Shown here in pieces: positions 6,193 through 9,250 of a DNA stretch of 9,250 bases. Positions within the stretch are counted from its first letter, which is position 1, and every line of letters begins with the position of its first letter. The stretch is from an uncultured Gemmatimonadota bacterium (GTDB lineage Bacteria > Gemmatimonadota > Gemmatimonadetes > Gemmatimonadales > Gemmatimonadaceae). Under the pieces are notes generated by a model. The model did not search any database and was not told the origin of the DNA. It saw nothing but the letters and a program-made list of their open reading frames with translations. The position numbers and the translations under genes are program-made. The stretch spans positions 1-9,250 of the forward strand of contig CAMLDY010000099.1 in the NCBI GenBank assembly GCA_946478895.1, read 5' to 3'.

Positions 6193-7320
6193 ATGCCGAT
6201 TCCATCCAGCGTTGAGAACGAACGGCTGCTCGAGCTCTTCTTCGCGCAGTCACTGGATGGCTTTTTCTTCATGATGCTCGACGAGCCGGTCGAGTGGGGC
6301 GACCACGTGGACAAGAATGCCGCGCTCGACTACGTGTTCGAGCACCAGCGGATGACCAAGGTCAACTCGGCGATCGTCACCCAGTTCAACGCCCGCGGCG
6401 AGAACGAGCTGCTGGGGATGACGCCGGCGCAGTTCTTCGCGCATGACGTCAGTACCGCAAAACAGCGCTGGCGGGAATTCTTCGATCTCGGGCACCTCCA
6501 TACCGAGACCGACGAGCGGCGGCTCGACGGCACGCCGATGCGCATCGAGGGTGACTACATGGTCATTTACGATGAGCTCGGGCGAATTGCCGGGCATTTC
6601 GGCATCCAGCGCGACGTCACCGATCGATACCAGGAGAGCGAGGAAATTCGGATCTCACGCGAGCAGCTTCGCGCGCTCGCCTCCCGGCTCCAGAAAGTCC
6701 GCGAGGAAGAGCGCACCGGCATCGCCCGCGAGATCCACGACGAGCTCGGCCAGGCCCTGACGGGGCTCAAGCTCGACATCTCGTGGATGAGGGGGCGGCT
6801 GCCGAAGAATGACGAGATTCTCGCGCACTGCACATCGATCATCGAGCGCATCGATCAGACTCTGAACACTGTGCGCCGGATCGCAACGTCGCTCCGCCCG
6901 AGCGTGCTCGATCAGCTCGGCCTCGAGGCGGCGCTGGAATGGCAGGCCCAGGAATTCATGAATCGTACCGGCATCGAGGTCGGCACCGAGATCGCGACGA
7001 GTGGCGAGCCCTTGCCCGACGACCTCGGCAGCTCTGCGTTCCGCATCCTGCAGGAATCTCTGACCAACGTCGCGCGGCATTCGGGTGCGACCTACGTGAC
7101 CATCCGGCTCACCCAGACGCCCGACCTGCTGGTTCTCGAGGTCACCGATAACGGTGTCGGAGCGAATGCAAATTGTCTGGCCGGTACGACGTCGCTCGGG
7201 GTGATCGGAATGCGCGAGCGAGCGCTGGCGTGCGGCGGTGAGTTCAGTATTGACGGTCACCCCGATCGCGGCACCACCGTCGCGCTCCGCGTTCCACTTG
7301 CACCGAGGGAATCGACATGA
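6193..7320 (+). CDS. Soluble PAS-domain histidine kinase (NarL/DegS type)
   Basis: A 375-aa cytoplasmic sensor kinase with no membrane segments or signal peptide. A PAS/PAC sensor occupies about 8-145, ending in GHFGIQRDVTDRY. A short linker helix (about 146-170, rich in Glu/Arg/Leu) leads to a HisKA_3 dimerisation domain, EERTGIAREIHDELGQALTG, with phosphoacceptor His182. The HATPase domain has the N-box FRILQESLTNVARHSGA (Glu288, Asn292), the G1 box EVTDNGVG (Asp319) and the G2-like LGVIGMRERA. The PAS start SLDGFFFMMLDEPVEW is unusually Phe/Met-rich; the signal is unknown and no heme- or flavin-binding Cys motif stands out. ATG 6193 begins the recognisable protein, but neither it nor the upstream in-frame TTG 6166 has a Shine-Dalgarno. 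The stop overlaps the response-regulator start (ATGA), so they are cognate partners. Confidence 0.93.
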   Translation: MPIPSSVENERLLELFFAQSLDGFFFMMLDEPVEWGDHVDKNAALDYVFEHQRMTKVNSAIVTQFNARGENELLGMTPAQFFAHDVSTAKQRWREFFDLGHLHTETDERRLDGTPMRIEGDYMVIYDELGRIAGHFGIQRDVTDRYQESEEIRISREQLRALASRLQKVREEERTGIAREIHDELGQALTGLKLDISWMRGRLPKNDEILAHCTSIIERIDQTLNTVRRIATSLRPSVLDQLGLEAALEWQAQEFMNRTGIEVGTEIATSGEPLPDDLGSSAFRILQESLTNVARHSGATYVTIRLTQTPDLLVLEVTDNGVGANANCLAGTTSLGVIGMRERALACGGEFSIDGHPDRGTTVALRVPLAPREST

Positions 7321-7949
7321 TCCGATTGGCGATTGCAGACGATCATCCGATCGTGCGCGAGGGACTGCGCCGGATCGTGAGCGAGGATCCGGGCATCGGC
7401 GTGGCCGGCGAAGCGTCGTCGGCGGCGGAGCTGTTCCGACTGCTGAGCGCGACGGCCGTGGACGTCATTCTTCTCGACGTGAGCATGCCCGGCGCGGCAT
7501 TCATCGAGACCCTGCGCGCTCTGCGCGACAGGCATCCGAGCGTCAAGGTTCTGGTGCTGAGCGCGCACCCCGAGGATCAGTGGGCGATGCGGTCGCTGCA
7601 GGCGGGCGCGTCGGGCTACCTCACCAAGGATCACTCCCCCGAGCAGCTGGTGAATGCGATCCGGCGCGTCGCGCGCGGCGGCAAGTACGTGAGTGAATCG
7701 ATGGCCGAGAAGCTGGCGGGGATGGTGGACACCGCGCGAACGCGCGCACCGCACGAGACACTGAGCGATCGGGAGTTCGAGGTGCTGCGCGCGCTGGGGA
7801 GCGGGATGATGGTCAAGGATGTCGCCGCGCAGCTCAGGCTGAGCGCCAAGACCGTGAGCACCTACCGCACGCGATTACTCGACAAGATGGGACTGAAGAC
7901 GAAAGCCGATCTGGTGCGCTACGTCGTCCTGCACGAGCTGCTCAAGTAG
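7317..7949 (+). CDS. NarL/LuxR-family response regulator
   Basis: A 210-aa DNA-binding response regulator. The receiver domain (1-120) has the acidic pair Asp8-Asp9, phosphoacceptor Asp54 in VDVILLDVSMPG, switch Ser82 in VLVLSAH and Lys104 in GYLTKD, so all key residues are intact. The C-terminal LuxR-type HTH (about 148-205) begins LSDREFEVLRALGSG and continues VKDVAAQLRLSAKTVSTYRTRLLDKMG, the recognition helix region. ATG 7317 overlaps the kinase stop and has GAGGGA (7305-7310) at 6-nt spacing. It should be phosphorylated by the adjacent kinase; no target promoter can be assigned from this window. Its last 8 bases overlap the end of the opposite-strand gene. Confidence 0.95.
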   Translation: MIRLAIADDHPIVREGLRRIVSEDPGIGVAGEASSAAELFRLLSATAVDVILLDVSMPGAAFIETLRALRDRHPSVKVLVLSAHPEDQWAMRSLQAGASGYLTKDHSPEQLVNAIRRVARGGKYVSESMAEKLAGMVDTARTRAPHETLSDREFEVLRALGSGMMVKDVAAQLRLSAKTVSTYRTRLLDKMGLKTKADLVRYVVLHELLK

Positions 7950-8310
7950 CGACGGCGGTGCGAAGGGGAGGAATCTCGGACAACGAGTAGTAGACCGGTT
8001 TTCCCAATGACTGCGCGATAATCACCATTTCGTCGGCGCCCGTGGAAGGGCCGCCGACACGGAGGCAGGCGTCGCACTTGGCCACGAGGCGGCGGGCAAC
8101 CGGGTGAAAGATCTGGTCGTGAATCGCATCACCGATGAACGCAGACCCGGCGTGGTCGATCAGCGGGAAAGCGAACCACTCGCCCATCACCGGCAGATGG
8201 CCGGCGCGAAAAATTCGCAGCGAGATCTCGGTCATCACCGCGACGTTGCAGGAGATCAGCCATGGGTCGTCGTCCGTACCCGATCGATACGGACCAGCCA
8301 CGAGGATCAT
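7942..8310 (-). CDS. DUF4406 / nucleoside 2-deoxyribosyltransferase-like protein
   Basis: A 122-aa single-domain protein of the deoxyribosyltransferase-like Rossmann superfamily. MILVAGPYRSG (1-11) is the opening strand and nucleotide-facing loop. RAGHLPVMGEWFAFPL (35-50) follows, then AKCDACLRVGGPSTGADEMV (77-96), in which Asp80 and Glu94 sit where the family's active-site acids are expected, and GKPVYYSL (103-110). Its substrate is unknown; some relatives handle nucleosides or modified nucleotides, but DUF4406 members are mostly uncharacterised. ATG 8310 is chosen because the conserved fold starts there and GGGAGGA (8321-8327) lies 10 nt upstream. An in-frame ATG at 8379 would add 23 unconserved-looking residues. 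It ends 8 nt inside the response regulator, tail to tail. Confidence 0.82.
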   Translation of the reverse strand: MILVAGPYRSGTDDDPWLISCNVAVMTEISLRIFRAGHLPVMGEWFAFPLIDHAGSAFIGDAIHDQIFHPVARRLVAKCDACLRVGGPSTGADEMVIIAQSLGKPVYYSLSEIPPLRTAVAT

Positions 8311-8378
8311 TTGAGGACCGTCCTCCCGACCGATCCCGAGCTGGCCCGCATCAACCGGCGAGTACGTCGACGAAAACA

Positions 8379-8480
8379 TCAGCCGGCGGCTAGCGCCAGC
8401 AAGCAAACAGAGACCGTGAGAATGACAACGAACGCGGTCTCGACAAGAATGGTCCGAAAAAGACGGCGGTGCTGCGGCAT
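8379..8480 (-). CDS. Possible 33-aa single-pass membrane microprotein
   Basis: A short frame with an ATG at 8480 and a TGA at 8379-8381. It encodes a basic N-terminus (MPQHRRLFR) followed by an uninterrupted hydrophobic stretch of about 22 residues (TILVETAFVVILTVSVCLLA and on to LAAG), a textbook inner-membrane segment with the charged end inside. The only ribosome-site hint is CGGAA about 6 nt upstream, which is weak. Its stop overlaps, as TGATG, an in-frame upstream ATG of the DUF4406 gene. In the 287-nt gap between the DUF4406 and GNAT genes it is the only frame that looks protein-like. Chance hydrophobic frames of this length are possible, so confidence is low. Confidence 0.3.
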   Translation of the reverse strand: MPQHRRLFRTILVETAFVVILTVSVCLLALAAG

Positions 8481-8550
8481 GTTGGTTCCGGTTGGCTCGT
8501 CGTAACGCACGAGGATACCGATGCAGGTGTGGCAGCGCAGTCGGAGCCGG

Positions 8551-8574
8551 CGTAAAACCGGGGCCCATTTTACG
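8551..8574 (-). terminator. Hairpin downstream of the GNAT gene
   Basis: CGTAAAA (8551-8557) and TTTTACG (8568-8574) are perfect 7-bp inverted arms around a GC-rich 10-nt centre that includes GGGCCC (8561-8566). It starts 24 nt past the GNAT stop on the - strand and could end that transcript. There is no T-run outside the stem, though the distal arm read on the - strand contains TTTT. Alternatively it could be an operator for the genes that follow on the - strand. Confidence 0.4.
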
Positions 8575-8597
8575 AACGCGGGATGTCGGCGCCGGTC

Positions 8598-9194
8598 CTA
8601 CAGCGACGACGTGTCGAGGATCGCGTCGATGCGCGCGCGCAGACGGGAATCGTTAAGCAGCGACGGCAAAGACACCGGCTCCGCCGGATCAGCAACGTGT
8701 TCGGCGAGGGCGCGCTCGAGCCAGACGGTGTCGTGCCACTTGCCGAACTTGTACCCGACGTCGTGGTAGATGCCGACCTCGCGGAATCCCATCGACTTGT
8801 GGAGCTCGAAGCTCGCGGTATTGGGGAGAGTGATTCCAGCGTAAACGCTGCGATATCCCTGAAGGACCAGAATCTCGAATAGCCGCGTGTAGAGTCCGCG
8901 CGCGATTCCCTGGCGATGCGCGCTGTCGCTGATATAAGTCGACGCATCCACCGACCAGCGATACGCGGCGCGGTCGCGGTGGGCGGTAGCATAGGCGTAG
9001 CCGACGACGCCGTCAGCGGTCTCGCAGACGAGCCACGGATATTGCTCCAGGACGGCGGTGACGCGCCGTCGCATCTCGCCGGCGTCGGGCGGCGTGAGCT
9101 CGAAAGAGGTCGCGCGGTCGGTGACCGACGGCGCGTAGATGGCGGCGATCGCGGCAGCGTCCGCGTCGCGCGCGAGTCGAAAGATTCGCCTCAC
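8598..9194 (-). CDS. GNAT acetyltransferase, phosphinothricin-acetyltransferase-like
   Basis: An N-acetyltransferase of the PAT/MnaT-like group, which transfers acetyl from acetyl-CoA to small amines such as phosphinothricin or methionine derivatives (family knowledge; substrate here unknown). Residues from the GTG start: IFRLARDADAAAIAAIYAP (4-22), YPWLVCE, GYAYATAHRDRAAYRWSVDA (65-84), the acetyl-CoA loop HRQGIARGLY (93-102) and LPNTASFELHKSMGF (123-137), then VGYKFGKWHDTVWLER. Together these are the group's signature order. A tail of about 38 residues after the core is longer than usual. GTG 9194 is placed where the family begins; no Shine-Dalgarno is visible, and the frame stays open to TTG 9248 and the window edge, so the true start may lie further upstream. 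Confidence 0.85.
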   Translation of the reverse strand: MRRIFRLARDADAAAIAAIYAPSVTDRATSFELTPPDAGEMRRRVTAVLEQYPWLVCETADGVVGYAYATAHRDRAAYRWSVDASTYISDSAHRQGIARGLYTRLFEILVLQGYRSVYAGITLPNTASFELHKSMGFREVGIYHDVGYKFGKWHDTVWLERALAEHVADPAEPVSLPSLLNDSRLRARIDAILDTSSL

Positions 9195-9250
9195 CGACTC
9201 AGGGAACGGGGGGTTTTCCTCTCTGCCAGAGTATGATGGCCAGGACAACA

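Noticed and set aside
8311..8568. N-terminal extension of the DUF4406 protein up to 8568
   Set aside because: The added residues are His/Arg/Pro-rich without fold-like pattern, and the conserved domain begins at MILVAGPY with a Shine-Dalgarno upstream. Only the shorter extension to ATG 8379 is kept as an alternative.

Overview
The window is about 9.2 kb of GC-rich, densely coded bacterial chromosome. I see no CRISPR array, rRNA, tRNA, transposase or phage gene. The best taxonomic guess is Gemmatimonadota or a close relative. This is an inference from memory, based on two small lipoproteins that look like isolated TonB-receptor plug domains, a PAS-NarL-type kinase of a form I associate with that phylum, and a yebC-ruvC-ruvA block. 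No marker in the window proves it.

Region 1 (81-3215, + strand) is a tightly packed operon: a hypothetical protein, yebC, plug-like lipoprotein A, ruvC, ruvA and plug-like lipoprotein B. The junctions from lipoprotein A to ruvC (ATGA), ruvC to ruvA (GTGA) and ruvA to lipoprotein B (TAATG) all overlap, so translation is probably coupled. YebC is a ribosome- or transcription-associated factor. RuvC and RuvA belong to the Holliday-junction resolution machinery; ruvB is not in the window. The two lipoproteins are paralogues that bracket the ruvCA pair. This is the most unusual feature of the window.

Region 2 (3235-5209) holds a class I SAM-dependent methyltransferase on the - strand and, divergent from it, an AraC-family regulator with an N-terminal cupin domain. 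The 113-nt divergent spacer contains an inverted repeat (TGTAGG/CCTACA) overlapping a sigma70-like promoter for the regulator, which suggests autoregulation and possibly control of the methyltransferase. A GC-rich hairpin lies between the methyltransferase and the convergent ruv operon.

Region 3 (5326-6140) is a monocistronic secreted lipoprotein with a strong Shine-Dalgarno sequence, followed by a 15-bp terminator-like stem-loop.

Region 4 (6193-7949) is a soluble PAS histidine kinase and a NarL/LuxR-type response regulator, overlapping by ATGA. They form a complete two-component system with all phosphotransfer residues present.

Region 5 (7942-9194, - strand) holds a DUF4406/nucleoside 2-deoxyribosyltransferase-like protein that overlaps the response regulator tail to tail, a possible 33-aa membrane microprotein just upstream of it, a hairpin, and a phosphinothricin-acetyltransferase-like GNAT enzyme at the window edge.

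Nothing here looks like a defence system or mobile element. The best candidates for something undescribed are the plug-like lipoprotein pair coupled to ruvCA and the small membrane ORF.
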